Shown here: positions 1 to 10,204 of the stretch, piece after piece | How positions within the stretch are numbered: the first letter of the stretch is position 1 | Layout of the letters: every line of letters begins with the position of its first letter | Source: Perkinsus marinus ATCC 50983 | Lineage: Eukaryota > Perkinsozoa > Perkinsida > Perkinsidae | Length of the DNA stretch: 64,000 nt | Assembly: GCF_000006405.1 (NCBI RefSeq) | Contig: NW_003211646.1 | Location: 62,001 to 126,000 of the forward strand | Reading direction: 5' to 3' | Notes under the pieces: generated by a model | Told to the model about the DNA's origin: nothing | Databases searched by the model: none | Seen by the model: the letters and a program-made list of their open reading frames with translations, nothing else | Made by a program: the position numbers and the translations under genes

Positions 1-1
1 A

Positions 2-1134
2 ATTGACAAGAGTGATACCGCAGTAACGGTCGACTCGTGGGCAGCGGCGCGGAAGGCCGCTGGCTGTGCGGTACTAGCAACCGACCAGGTTTGCTCTGGT
101 ACTGGTTACCGCAACGCCATGGCGATCATTAGACCGCCGGGTCATCATGTTGCCTCTCGAGGAGCTGTGAATCCTCAATTAGAGGACGAAGACGAGGAAG
201 GAGATGGATCACAAGGGTTTTGCCTTTTGAATAACGTCGCTATTTCAGCCGCTTACGCCCTCAGCAATTACAGGTCTACCATTCAACGTGTTGCTATTGT
301 CGACTTTGATGTGCATCACGGTAATGGTACCGAAGCTATCGTCCGCGGTCTGTCTGGACCCGTCACTGTGCGTAAGCAGATGCGCGTGGCCGGCTGTGAG
401 ATGACTGTCACGAGGTCGAGCCTAATGCCTTGGGTCGATCCCTCTACTGATCGTGATAATGTATTCTTCGCATCGGTGCATCGATTTGATGGTCACTTCT
501 ATCCAAGGAGTGGCCCTACTTCACGAGATGATGTAGAAATCACCGCTCGAGGCAGGGCCATACGACCGTTACCACTGAGTACGCTGATGGCACTCAAGAT
601 GTTATGTCTGATCACGGCCTGGCCGACCGCAACATAGTAGACGTCGGTCTGAGCTCAGACTCCAAACCAGAAGATCTTCGTAAGGTTTTTACTGATCGGA
701 TACTGCCAGCCTTACTCCGATTCTCGCCCGACTTGATCCTCATCTCTGCAGGGTTTGACGGTCATTTGAGAGACCGTCTTGCCCAAGGGGAGTGTGACTT
801 CTCTGAGCGAGAGTTCTATTGGATGACTGAACAGATTATGGCAGTTGCAGCGCAGACAGCTGAATGCCGAGTAGTTAGCGTCTTAGAAGGCGGTTACAAC
901 ACTAAAGCTCAGTGGCTTAGTCCGCTGAGTCAAAGTGTTGCCGCTCACTTACGTGCATTAATGACGGTTAGTGCCCGGAAGCCCGAGGTAGTCGAGGATC
1001 AACAGCACCAAGAGATGGCCTCGTCGAGTAAACGGCCGATTGATGAGGACGCGGGAGAGTTTGAGATCTTTGGGGAAGATGTCCCAGACGTGAAGCGACC
1101 GCGATTGGAGGTGGACTCTCCTGAAGGGGTATAG
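2..1134 (+). CDS. Histone deacetylase, 5' end cut by window
   Basis: Zinc-dependent histone deacetylase of the arginase/deacetylase fold, which removes acetyl groups from lysines. The frame is open from base 2, so the N-terminus lies outside the window. The hallmark motifs occur in order: RPPGHH, GFCLLNNVAI, the metal-binding DFDVHHGNGT, then ISAGFDGH and the catalytic-tyrosine motif EGGYN. The insertion after HHGNGTE followed by DNVFFASVH resembles Hos3-like/class II enzymes more than class I. After the domain comes a basic/acidic tail of about 50 residues with a KRP and a KRPR motif, possibly nuclear localisation. Frame 2 carries the first half and frame 1 the second; the switch falls at 532-640, where I see no intron of usual size. 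It is either a very short intron or an indel. The enzyme assignment is secure, the class is not. Confidence 0.88.
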
Positions 1135-1283
1135 TCATTATCGCCTGTGTAGTTGTATATTCCTGCTCGAAACTCTGTTGCCTACGCTGTTGCTGCGCCT
1201 TGAGAGAGTATTCGATCGGAATATCTGAGGTTAGCGATCTTGGGCGCAATTTGGGTTGGAATTTCGTGGTTTGATGAGTCATC

Positions 1284-1420
1284 GTCGCTGTTATTATTCT
1301 ACTATTGAAACCTTATCTGTGAAGTGTAGCATTTAATAGCATTATCATTATCGTTATTATTGTCGTTGTTGAGATTGCTCCGTAATAACAACAGCAGCAA
1401 CAGCAGAAGCAGAAGCAACC
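1284..1420. repeat. Trinucleotide-rich low-complexity tract
   Basis: The 3' flank of the deacetylase gene has runs built from TTA/TCG-type triplets (about 1284-1375) and then CAG/CAA/AGA triplets (1384-1418). The triplets are imperfect. No long frame crosses them, so I read the tract as an intergenic simple repeat. Confidence 0.6.
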
Positions 1421-1694
1421 GTACCGTGAGGGCCTGTAATATTATCTATCTCCTTCCTTAACGTCTTTTTTGACCATGAAAAGACAGTTGAACAGTCTAT
1501 ATTTTTCGAGTTTCTAGTTGGTCAATAGACGCTCACGTAACTGTCGCGAAATGAGAGTAAGACTGAGCTCTCTGGCCAAGGATTGTGCCTCGCCTTGTGG
1601 ACGATTGAACACTAGCAGAGGAAGTGGTTATTTTTCCCGAATAGGGAGTGTTGGACGAGAAGGCATTTATTTTCTGGGTAGATTTGTTCTTCAT

Positions 1695-3079
1695 ATGGCG
1701 GTGGCCTCGGAGGCCTCTTCCCCCATATGTTTCGAAGGTCCGGAGAGCTTCGACTTCATAAGGTCGATACATAGTGGTCGGAAATCGAAGGTTTGGGTGG
1801 CCAAGATAGAAGAGGACGTATTTGCCCGGCCTGCCTAGTCATGCTCCTCAACTCGATGTCAGGTGGAAGGGCTAGCAGGGGCACTTTGTGTGGTGAAAAT
1901 GATAGAGGCTACTGAGCTACAGAGTCGGGAGCAAGTGCAGCACGTCTGGGGAGAACGTCGGGCGGCGTATATGGTTGGCCAAGTGATGGACACCCGTGCT
2001 CGAGCGTCTAACTTGAAGCTTCAGACTCCTGACCTGCGAGAACGGTGCTGTGCTTTACTGGGGACTTACAAGACGAATAGTCAAGTGTGCTTGGTATTGA
2101 CAGCTATGAAGGGGGATCCCATCCATCATCACTTCCAACATGCAGAGCGTGGACACTTCGCGGACTATCGAGCCAAGTGCTATGAGTAACTGCTCTATTG
2201 GGATCATCAGGTTGTTAGATACTACATCCACTACGTAGCGTCAACGTTGAGGTTACTGCATCGAGAGGGATACGTCTATCGCGACTTGAAGGTATTATAG
2301 CTACCTTACCTCGTGCATGGTCTCTGACCCCCTGGGTAGGCTAGCAACGTGTTACTGGTCGAAGGACGTCCTGTCCTCATTGACTTTGGTATGTGCAAGA
2401 AGATCGCCGAAGCAGGAGGCAGGACCTATTCAGTCTGTGGTACCTACCATGCCATGGCTCCCGAAGTCTGACCCGCGCACGGCTGTCGACTCCCCATCGT
2501 TGATGATCTCCTGTGTAGGTACGGGCGCTCTCCGGTCTAGATCACGACATTAGGGTCGCGACCACTGACGGGTATGGATATGCTGTGGACTTCTGGGCTT
2601 TGGGTATTCTCTTGGTAGAACTGCTGACTGGTAAGCCGCCGTTTGGGTACAGGAATGGCGACATTGGGGACCTTTTCGACCTATCAAGAGGTAGCGAGGG
2701 TGAGGGGCTCTGTTGTGGTTCAAGTTCGACGCTTATTCTCCGAATCGGGCAATATCTCGAGCTAGCGTCCAGTCGCAGAGTGTTCTATGGGCTCGCTAAC
2801 GAAAGCCCGTGGTTAGGCAGCCCAAGCACAATACACTGGGCCTCTGGCGTCCAGCCATCACAAGAACTCCGTCAGTTGGTGGAGAGCTTGTTACAGCCAG
2901 AGCCGTCTGAGCGGCTCGCTGACTGGGAAGTCGTACTCGGCCATCCCTATTTCAATGATATAAATGACAACACGCCTCCCCCTGAATGGGACCATGACTT
3001 GGGAGCTGATCTGTGGGATACGGACGTTAGCGATGAGTCCTTCATGAGCAGCTCGGTAGATGCTTTCTGCGATTTTTAG
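1695..3079 (+). CDS. AGC-type serine/threonine protein kinase
   Basis: Spliced protein kinase. The glycine-loop region FIRSIHSGRKSKVWVAKI is followed by the ATP-lysine segment CVVKM, the catalytic loop YRDLK, the metal-binding DFG in LIDFGMCKK, the activation segment CGTYHAMAPE, and VDFWALGILLVELLTGKPPFG. YRDLK in place of HRDLK, and a HPYF motif near the end, are typical of AGC kinases such as PKA/PKG. Introns placed by frame: 1818-1862 (45 nt) and 2292-2339 (48 nt), both GT-AG. Another lies near 2466-2553, where the exact junction does not keep phase cleanly, and a further one may exist near 2686-2770. ATG 1695 is chosen because MAVASEASSP leads directly into the domain; an in-frame ATG at 1551 would add 48 residues. 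No regulatory domain is seen. Confidence 0.82.
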
Positions 3080-3416
3080 TGTCTTTTGGTAAGAATGCCT
3101 GTATGGACTTGCGTTGCTTGACGAATCACCAGTGTTGAGAGCGGGCATCTACCTCGTCGCAACCTACCTTACCGCGTAGCTGAGCACCGCAAACTGACGA
3201 TATGTATCAAGTTGGACCGCTCCTAGATATTGTTAAGGATCCTATGGTGATTTGAATGGCACACTCCGAGGCACATCCGTTCCAGTATGTCGAAGCGGCA
3301 TTCACCTTGGCGAATGTACCGGTCCTGAATATAGCAGAAAACAGGTGTTGACGGAAATTTTCTTGTGAGTGCTTCCTCTATATAGTGGTCACTGTAGATG
3401 GTATTGTCGGTCCTGC

Positions 3417-5776
3417 ATGATACCACGTGATGATGCTCTACTGGAAATACTTGAACAAGAACGCGTAGCTGAGAGAAATGTCAACGTCAGTGATGCTGAG
3501 GGCATGCGTAGACGGCAGGCCGTCGGAGTAAGGCTCGCCGCTGCGTTTGATGTTTATTCGCCTTTTGAGGTGATATCTTCGCATGGCATAGAATCGGCAG
3601 TATATTCCGCTATCATGAACGCCCTCTCATGTGGGGCGTCATCGGACTCTACCCAATGTGGGAAAGAACAGATTTCTCTATGCTATTGCCCCCACGACGG
3701 GTCTATCATTTTGGGATATGCTGCTCCGGACAGCAAGGCTTGTCGCACTAGGGAAGCGGTGATTGGAGCGCATGCGTGCATCGGTCGGTCACTCGCTTGA
3801 CGTAAAACCAGAATGGACACTCCCAGGATGTCAAGTGATAGTCCTCATCTCACCGAGCAAGTCCGCGGATGACCTGGAAGAAGCAATCAACTCCTATTTC
3901 AGCGACTTTGTGCCGCTAGTCGATACCGATACGCCCAGGCTGGTCAACTGCTCATCCCCTACACTCATTGTTGTACTGCAGTAGTTGCCGCAATCGCGGT
4001 AGCCACACTGAGCTTGCGTCGAGGTATGCACAGCTGACGTCGACGAGCCTGTCCTCCCAACTGAGACTGTCCAACGTCTCGCGGCACCTGGGAGGTTCCG
4101 AGAAGTGCATCTCGTGGTTGCAGCCGCCGGAGAAAATATCGCAGTAGAGACCGCTTCAGTCGTAGGTGAGTCGTGCAGCGACTAACGATTCGACGTCAAT
4201 CCGTCCCTCAAGTCGGAGTTTTCAACGAATCTTGAGCGCCGCTGTTTCAGTATCGGCCTTGGAAGCCCATCTGATGCCGAGAGACCAGCGACTGCCTGGG
4301 GATGAGATAGAGTTCATAGAAGCAATGGTGCGTCCCCCAATTACAGCAGCCCAGGTAGAGGAGGCCTACGAACTATCGTAACAGCATTTCCCTTCGGTGA
4401 GGGCCTCCAAGTCTGCCGATTCGCGGCCGCGGCTGTCAGCACTCACATGAGTGTTGAGGCTTGGGGTCCTAAACTCTTCGTCCCTTTGCTCTACCTGGTG
4501 GCCATGGTAAATTAAACCAAGCATGCAACCAGCGTCGCAGAGGATACCAATGGTCAGGCTTTATGCCCTTCTGCGACCGACACTGGACACGACTCTCTCC
4601 TGCCCTGGTCGAAGTACCTCCTGGCAGATTTGGCACTTACCAATGGTACCCTTGTGTCTCGAGCACATGGACAAGAGGTGATTCAATTCGAGGTACAACA
4701 GCAGTAGCAGTGGAGTCAACCTGCTTGTGCGCGGCTCGACTCATCGGGAGGAGCATGTGTGCAAAGGTCGGCTAGAGGACGACGCGGTGTGGCAGTAGCC
4801 ATATAATTGCAGGCACCAGGCGACGCGGCGTCAGATCCGCGACTGCGTGCTTCGATAATTGACGGAGTTAAGCAGGTTGCAATACCGTGTGCGACATGCG
4901 GTCGACCCAGGATGTTCCACCAGGAGCAAATACATGGACGGTGATTGTCCGATTATCTCCTACGGTCGAGCCTCTCATGCTCGTTGTTGGTCACCAGTTA
5001 CGTCCCACCAGTTGATAGTCATATACTCGGTATGCTTGAGAATGCAATCAACGATTTGGTGCCAAAGATGGCGCGGGATAACCTCATCCGACGAAGCAAT
5101 GCCTCTTGGAGACGCCGATTGGCAGAGAGCTCATTCCTGTGGCAAGCCAAGCAGCGAATATCCTTCCGCTGCGGAGCACCCTTATGCATACTATGTGGTC
5201 GAGTGAGTAACAACGAAGCGTCTAGCACGATCTTCTGAAGATGAAGTGCACTCCCTTGAACTTCCTGTTCGCCTTCCACGACAGGTCGATAACGAGAGGT
5301 TGCACCAGTCGGTTGAGCTGGGTGGGATTTTCCAGTCGAGCCTTGTCGACCATGGGCGAGAGCTCCTCCGCCGTTTCGTTGCCAGACCCATCTTCACATG
5401 TCACGATTGTCAACCATTCATCATGGAGTAAGCAAAAGGTTCTCCACTGCCCTCCTGTCGAATTTTGTGTCAGCTATTGTCGTCTCAATGCATGTGGCCC
5501 TCGAGCGCGTCACCAGCCGAGTCGGCCCATCCCCAATAGTGCAATCGCGACACGAGGAACGGTCACAGATTTAGGCCCCCCTCCCATAACCCTCATCATT
5601 TTCAGGTCGCCTCAGCGGATTATATTCGGGGTATGGGCCTGGCCGGCAACTACGCAGCCGATTCGTCGGGCTGTGCTGTAAAGAGCATGTTGTCAGATGA
5701 CATACAGAGGCCACCTACTATACTCCTGGGTAGGACTTCGAACTATCTTCTGGCAACAGAGACAGATAGTTTATAA
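3417..5776 (+). CDS. Unrecognised multi-exon protein
   Basis: I do not recognise the family. Coding signal continues through many short exons in changing frames: from ATG 3417, LLEILEQERVAERN; then NRFLYAIAPTTGLSFWDMLL (about 3680-3755); SKSADDLEEAINSYFSDF (about 3855-3910); a stretch at 4021-4165; FPFGEGLQVCRFAAAAVS (about 4388-4440); AEHPYAYYVVE before a GTGAGT donor near 5202; RLHQSVELGGIFQSSL (about 5300-5345) before a GTAAGC donor near 5430; and a last exon from about 5606, preceded by TTTTCAG, containing DYIRGMGLAGNYAADSSG and ending at 5776. The mix of hydrophobic and acidic exons suggests a soluble globular protein. Some exons may belong to a second gene. Confidence 0.5.
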
Positions 5777-5803
5777 GAAAGAATCGTAATCGGGTTAAAT
5801 AAA

Positions 5804-5872
5804 CGCTCCACGATGGGTTCGAATCACCGACCTTGTGGTTAACGGCCACACGCTCTACTGAGCTAGCGGAGC
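5804..5872 (-). pseudogene. Decayed tRNA-Asn(GTT) copy
   Basis: Read on the minus strand, this is nearly identical to the intact tRNA-Asn at 42690-42762. It keeps the acceptor stem, the GTT anticodon and the TTCGAAC T-loop. Three changes argue against function. Four bases are missing from the D-loop, the universally conserved U33 before the anticodon is C, and a T-stem G has become A, giving an A-C mismatch. The overall length is 69 instead of 73 nt. It lies between the stop of one gene and the start of the RING gene. Confidence 0.8.
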
Positions 5873-5995
5873 ACATAGGAATGTATTCGCGGCTGAAGAT
5901 GATCCATTCTCAGAAGTCTAGCACGATGTTCAGCATTGTCAATGGTATCAAGATTCTTGATTCAAGAGTGTCTATCTCATAAATTATGAGTCATA

Positions 5996-6687
5996 ATGCA
6001 TCACCTGGTGACTGATCGTTCAAGGTCTCGTGCCTATAAGGCTAAGCAGTTTCAACTTGCAATTGAAAACAAACTAGAGAACATGAGTTGCGTCCGATCT
6101 CGTTGGAGCACAATCCATCCGACATGCACTGCAGGTCAGACCAACAAGTGCCGCGATGACAAATGCGGGTTATGCAAGGATAGAGAGGCGACAACGATAA
6201 TACGACCTTGTCTGCACACCTCGTGTTAGGGAAGGAAGACATATGATGGCCATCTAAACTGCTGCCGGCAGGTTTCCAGTGCATATGGGCGTGGCTGCCG
6301 TTTACTGCTGAATATGGTGCGTTGCTGAAGCGGATCATGCCTCCAACAGGAGTTACACTCGGTCGCATGGACCTTCCAGTAAACCGCTGTAACTCATGAT
6401 GGAAAGTTTACTCGCTGCAGATTTTGTTCAGTCAACCTAGTGGTCAAAATCCATCAGCGCACCGATGTCCCATATGCCGAGAGGCTGTCGAAGAGCTCGT
6501 ATTGGGCAGCAACATCAAGGAGCATCTAGACGAAGATTGCGATAGCTCTGATCGCGGCTGGAGAACACTTGATAACACGCCCACATGGGTAGGCATCGGT
6601 TCGGTTTCTATTGATTTCGATAGTATCTTCCTGAGGTACTTTGGGGAGATCGAGTTGCCGGCAGCAGACCCACTCAACACGACTTAA
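5996..6687 (+). CDS. RING-finger protein, probable E3 ubiquitin ligase
   Basis: Two exons together give a RING finger. The first (ATG 5996) has a basic, helix-prone N-terminus and then CGLCKDREATTIIRPCLHTSC, described by its residues as C-x2-C, spacer, C-x-H-x2-C. The second exon (about 6424-6687) supplies the final RCPICRE pair and an acidic tail ending PAADPLNTT. RING fingers bind zinc and recruit ubiquitin-conjugating enzymes. The stop in the first frame at 6227-6229 and the frame change imply an intron inside the domain between about 6225 and 6423. The exact junction, and the sixth zinc ligand, could not be fixed by eye. Confidence 0.65.
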
Positions 6688-6961
6688 ATACATGAACAGA
6701 CTGTTATCATTTCACTTTGTTCCTTGTGTACGAGTGTATATGGGCACGCGACATAAAATTTATCCCAATGACCATCTGCGAACAATCAACGCAAACCTCT
6801 CACGGCTAGAATGGTAACAGAGCATCAATGGTTAGAATGCTGGTAGTAAATTTGGCAAATGCTTCATCCAATGAGAGGACGCTATACATATCAGTGCGGT
6901 TCATTAACAATCATCACAGCAGCCACTGAGCACGACTCAGGCCATGCTATGAGCCAGTTTA

Positions 6962-8672
6962 TCATTGCTGCAATATACCGAGAGAGACTAGTCTCTGGAC
7001 TAGATCTGCCTTCTCCACACAGTCACTCGACGAACCCTGCCAATAAGAACCATTAGCGAATGCTCGCCGCAACAAAAGCTATCCAAAACACCCCATTACT
7101 CCGAGTGATGCTATGAGCTCCTTCAATTCCTTCACACGCAGAGAGCGCAGACTCTCCAGCGTGTACTGTGCAGAACCGCCAGCGTGGTTATTATCGGAGT
7201 CGGGCATGTCCGTATCGTCTGTTGTGTCGTCACTGCTTACGATGACCCGACCACTCTGAATATGTAACAACACTGAGACGGTCTCGATCCAGCACGGATG
7301 AGGGCTTCCTTACACTGACTAGCATGCCGAGGAGTTGTTCCTTTTCTACAGCTTCTTCCGGAAGGGCTAGGTTACACCGTGCCATAAGATCTTTAATCTC
7401 GGGGACAGTCATTGACATCAATTGCGATCTACTGTATACGTGTGGCTGAGTGGAGCTCGATGGGCCTATACCACGATAATGGAAGCTCTTGAATGGGCTT
7501 ATCTCAGTCTCACATTCAGGAATGAGCTCCACACGTGAGGAAGCTTCTAGTCGATCCAGCATGTCAGACTTCTCGAGGCAACCTTCCGAGGAGACTCCTA
7601 TTTCATTCATGAGCTGTCGCAATCCGCGAACAGACATGTTCTGCAGATCACGTTTTCGGAACCTGAATGCCAATCACTTGATGCGACACAATCGCCGCTG
7701 TAGCGGCTAGCGGCACTCCCGGCTGTTTCCCATATCGTACCTCATCTTCCGCTGTTTCATTCGATCCTTTCGACCAGCCTCGAACTGAGCATCATTAGTG
7801 GGAAGCTCGTATCGACACACCGGGCATGTACAGTTTTTGCGCAACCATGGAACGATACAGCCTGACAGACTTCACGCTGAATAACAGGAGGGTTTCAAGG
7901 AACCTCAAGGCTATTAACTCGGTCTTATAGCGACTCACTATCAAAAAGCGTAACCACTGGCAACTCACCGGAACAAAAGATATGTCCACAAGGCAGCTTG
8001 GTTGCCTTATTGCCGACATGTTGTGGCTCGAGACATATACTACACTCTTGATTGTTCTTAGCATCCTCACCGATATCTTCTGGGGTGACGACCACCTAAT
8101 CAAGCTGTCGTATTGAGCCAGTGCACCGAGTACCTTTGGCAGACTCTGTATTGCAGTAGAACTAGCTGGAGGGGGTACATTCGAATGTCGTTGTTGCTGC
8201 TGAGGTTCAGCCATACCGAACAAGCCACCCATATCAAAACCATCGAATGGGTCGGGCCTGATCGGAACATAGAGACGTTCTCAGGCCGAGGATGGGCAAT
8301 CCATGATAGCATAGTATCCACCTCCCGACGAATTTCTCTATGAAAGATATTCAAGTGGATAAATACTCTGATCTGATATGAAGCAGATCTAACTCGAAAC
8401 GGGTCAAGTACGAGGATCGTTGTGTCGCTTACTGCCAATAGTATTTGGAATCCCCACTGAGCCGACTATTGACCTTTATCGTATAAATAGTGTTAGTTTC
8501 AAGTGAAGTAGAGTATGTTGTGACGGAAAAGCGGCAAACCAACCCTCTACTACCCAAAAGGGAACCCGCTGGGGGCTGCCCTGCGTTGATGCTCCTGTGC
8601 CCGGCGATATCTTTGTTGCGCCTCAGCCTCCGCCCTCGCCTGGGCCTCAGCAGCATATCTGGAACTCCCCAT
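6962..8672 (-). CDS. RING E3 ligase with three SAP-like motifs
   Basis: Minus-strand multi-exon gene. ATG at 8672 opens an Ala/Glu/Arg-rich helix (GSSRYAAEAQARAEAEAQQR) that stops at a GTAGTA donor near 8553. A later exon holds a Gln/Pro-rich linker and ECSICLEPQHVGNKATKLPC with GHIFC, and the next gives GCIVPWLRKNCTCPVCRYEL. Together they form a RING of the RNF115/RNF126 type, including the tail CRYELPTND. Three SAP-like helix-turn-helix motifs follow: LRQLMNEIG...CLEKSDMLDRL, VPEIKDLMARC...AVEKEQLLGML, and VKELKELIASLG...DCVEKADLVQRL. The last is split by a 63-nt intron (7037-7099); another intron is 7256-7313 (58 nt, GTAAGG donor). SAP motifs often bind DNA or RNA, so a chromatin- or RNA-linked ligase is inferred. 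The junction between exons 1 and 2 (8290-8553) is unresolved. Confidence 0.75.
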
Positions 8673-9604
8673 TATATTCCCAAGCCATGCTCCAAAGTCC
8701 ATTCAGAAGTTAGAAACAAGTGGTATCTGTGGTGTGAGTCGTAATACGAATTGTAACTCAGACCCTAGCAGTCTCCTCCTGACCGCGCGCCACGAAATTC
8801 CCTCCGCTGACCACCGATTTCTGTCTTAATGGCTCAGTTACAAAATAGCAAAGGAGCAAATAGCAAAAAAGTGCCAATTAGCTGGAATGTATATTTCCTG
8901 CGGCTTTTGCTGTTGTGCTAGTGTGTAAGAACGCTATGGCTGATATTCAGAAGAGCAAAGTGGCAAAATTCACTTTACAAATACGCAAATTTGCCGTTTT
9001 GTATAACAGAAACTGCTCGAATGAATATCGTTTGCTTGTTTATATTTCAGAAAATTGCTAGAATATATAAAGGTTGCCGCTATGTGAAGTGCTACTATGT
9101 AACAAAATTGAGCAATTTTGCTCAAAGAGGGGGCAAACCGATAAATTGCTCCTTCTACTATTGAGCAAATTGCTACTTTTCAGAGGAGCAATTTGCCGCT
9201 TTACGAATGGGCAAGCCCGCAATGGAGCAAATTCTTGCTGTTCTACAATCGGAAGAAGAAATTGAAATTTCGCACGCGAGATTCTAACCTTGGTGGGTTG
9301 TTGGTGATTGTGTTGAGCATTGCATTATAGTTTCGAAGTCTCTGAGTGGTGAATTTTCTGCAAAGTTCTTTGGTTTGTCGATATAGATAAGAGATTCTCG
9401 AGCAACTCAGAAAGCTCAAAGAGGGAACTCGAAAGTAGTGTCGAAGTAGTAATGGGGGAAATACTGGTGGTATTGGGATTGTGGATTAAAACTTTTGCTA
9501 TGCTCTGTATTATGTTTGCAAGTAGAGGATTTGTGTTTACATGGTAATCGTATTGGGCGGAATCACTCGTACTGAGTGATCCGAGATCACTTATTTGGAT
9601 CAAC
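8673..9604. other. Non-coding AT-rich stretch with GCAAA/TTTGC tracts
   Basis: No convincing gene. From about 8840 to 9260 the words GCAAA, GCAATTTTGC and TTTGC recur densely, often in inverted pairs, mixed with GTATATTTC-like words. The same vocabulary reappears at about 10790-11440 (see Findings). Confidence 0.55.
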
Positions 9605-10012
9605 ATGGATCACTCATCTGCAGTGCAGTGCTGTATTGCAGGCACCCCAGTGGTGCCCATGCGGGATGTCGTGGCTTTCATACACGCATCCTGATCCCTA
9701 CGTGGCCTATTGCATGTGAACCAATATACTCTTCGGTAGTCTGAGCAAATACTGGTCACTGGAGAAAGATGCCCCTCGCGAACATCGAAACTATCGAGGA
9801 AAGAGGCAGGCTGGCTTAGCAGTGCTAAGTTAGCACTTCGCATCTACCCGGCGCTGAACACGTTCTTCCGAGGTACCAGATGTGAGGAGATAGTGCGAAA
9901 GTACTCGCCTAACAACAATGCTATTTTATTGGTGGAGAAGTATGAGAGCCACGCGGCAAAAGAATTGCAGCACAAGCGGTCGAAAGAGGACGAGCGTGAG
10001 GAATCGAAGTAG
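9605..10012 (+). CDS. Possible small two-exon gene, unrecognised
   Basis: ATG 9605 starts MDHSSAVQCCIAGTPVVPMR. After a CTTCGGTAG acceptor near 9738 a second exon reads to the stop at 10010-10012 and ends in a strongly charged helix (NNNAILLVEKYESHAAKEL, then a Lys/Glu/Arg tail). The frame is open for about 90 codons without an ATG and its composition resembles the other exons in this window. The region is rich in short inverted repeats and the opposite strand is also open, so this may be chance. Confidence 0.25.
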
Positions 10013-10204
10013 TTTCTCCCATCACTGGAGACTAGCGACCATGTACGCACTCGCAGTAAGGTAGGCACTTCAGTGGTGCCCAGCTGTTGTAGTTGCTACA
10101 AGTAGCTGTCTCGGTGATTGGTAGAGATAATTTGGACGTTCCTCAATATGCTTCTCATGCGACCAGTACTCTTCTCAGGACTTACAGTAACTCTAGTGGT
10201 GCCC
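9649..10204. repeat. Three copies of AGTGGTGCCC, two as GGCAC-N7-GTGCC hairpins
   Basis: AGTGGTGCCC occurs at 9649-9658, 10072-10081 and 10195-10204. The first two are preceded by GGCAC, giving GGCAC-N7-GTGCC inverted repeats with a shared CAGTG spacer end. Confidence 0.5.
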
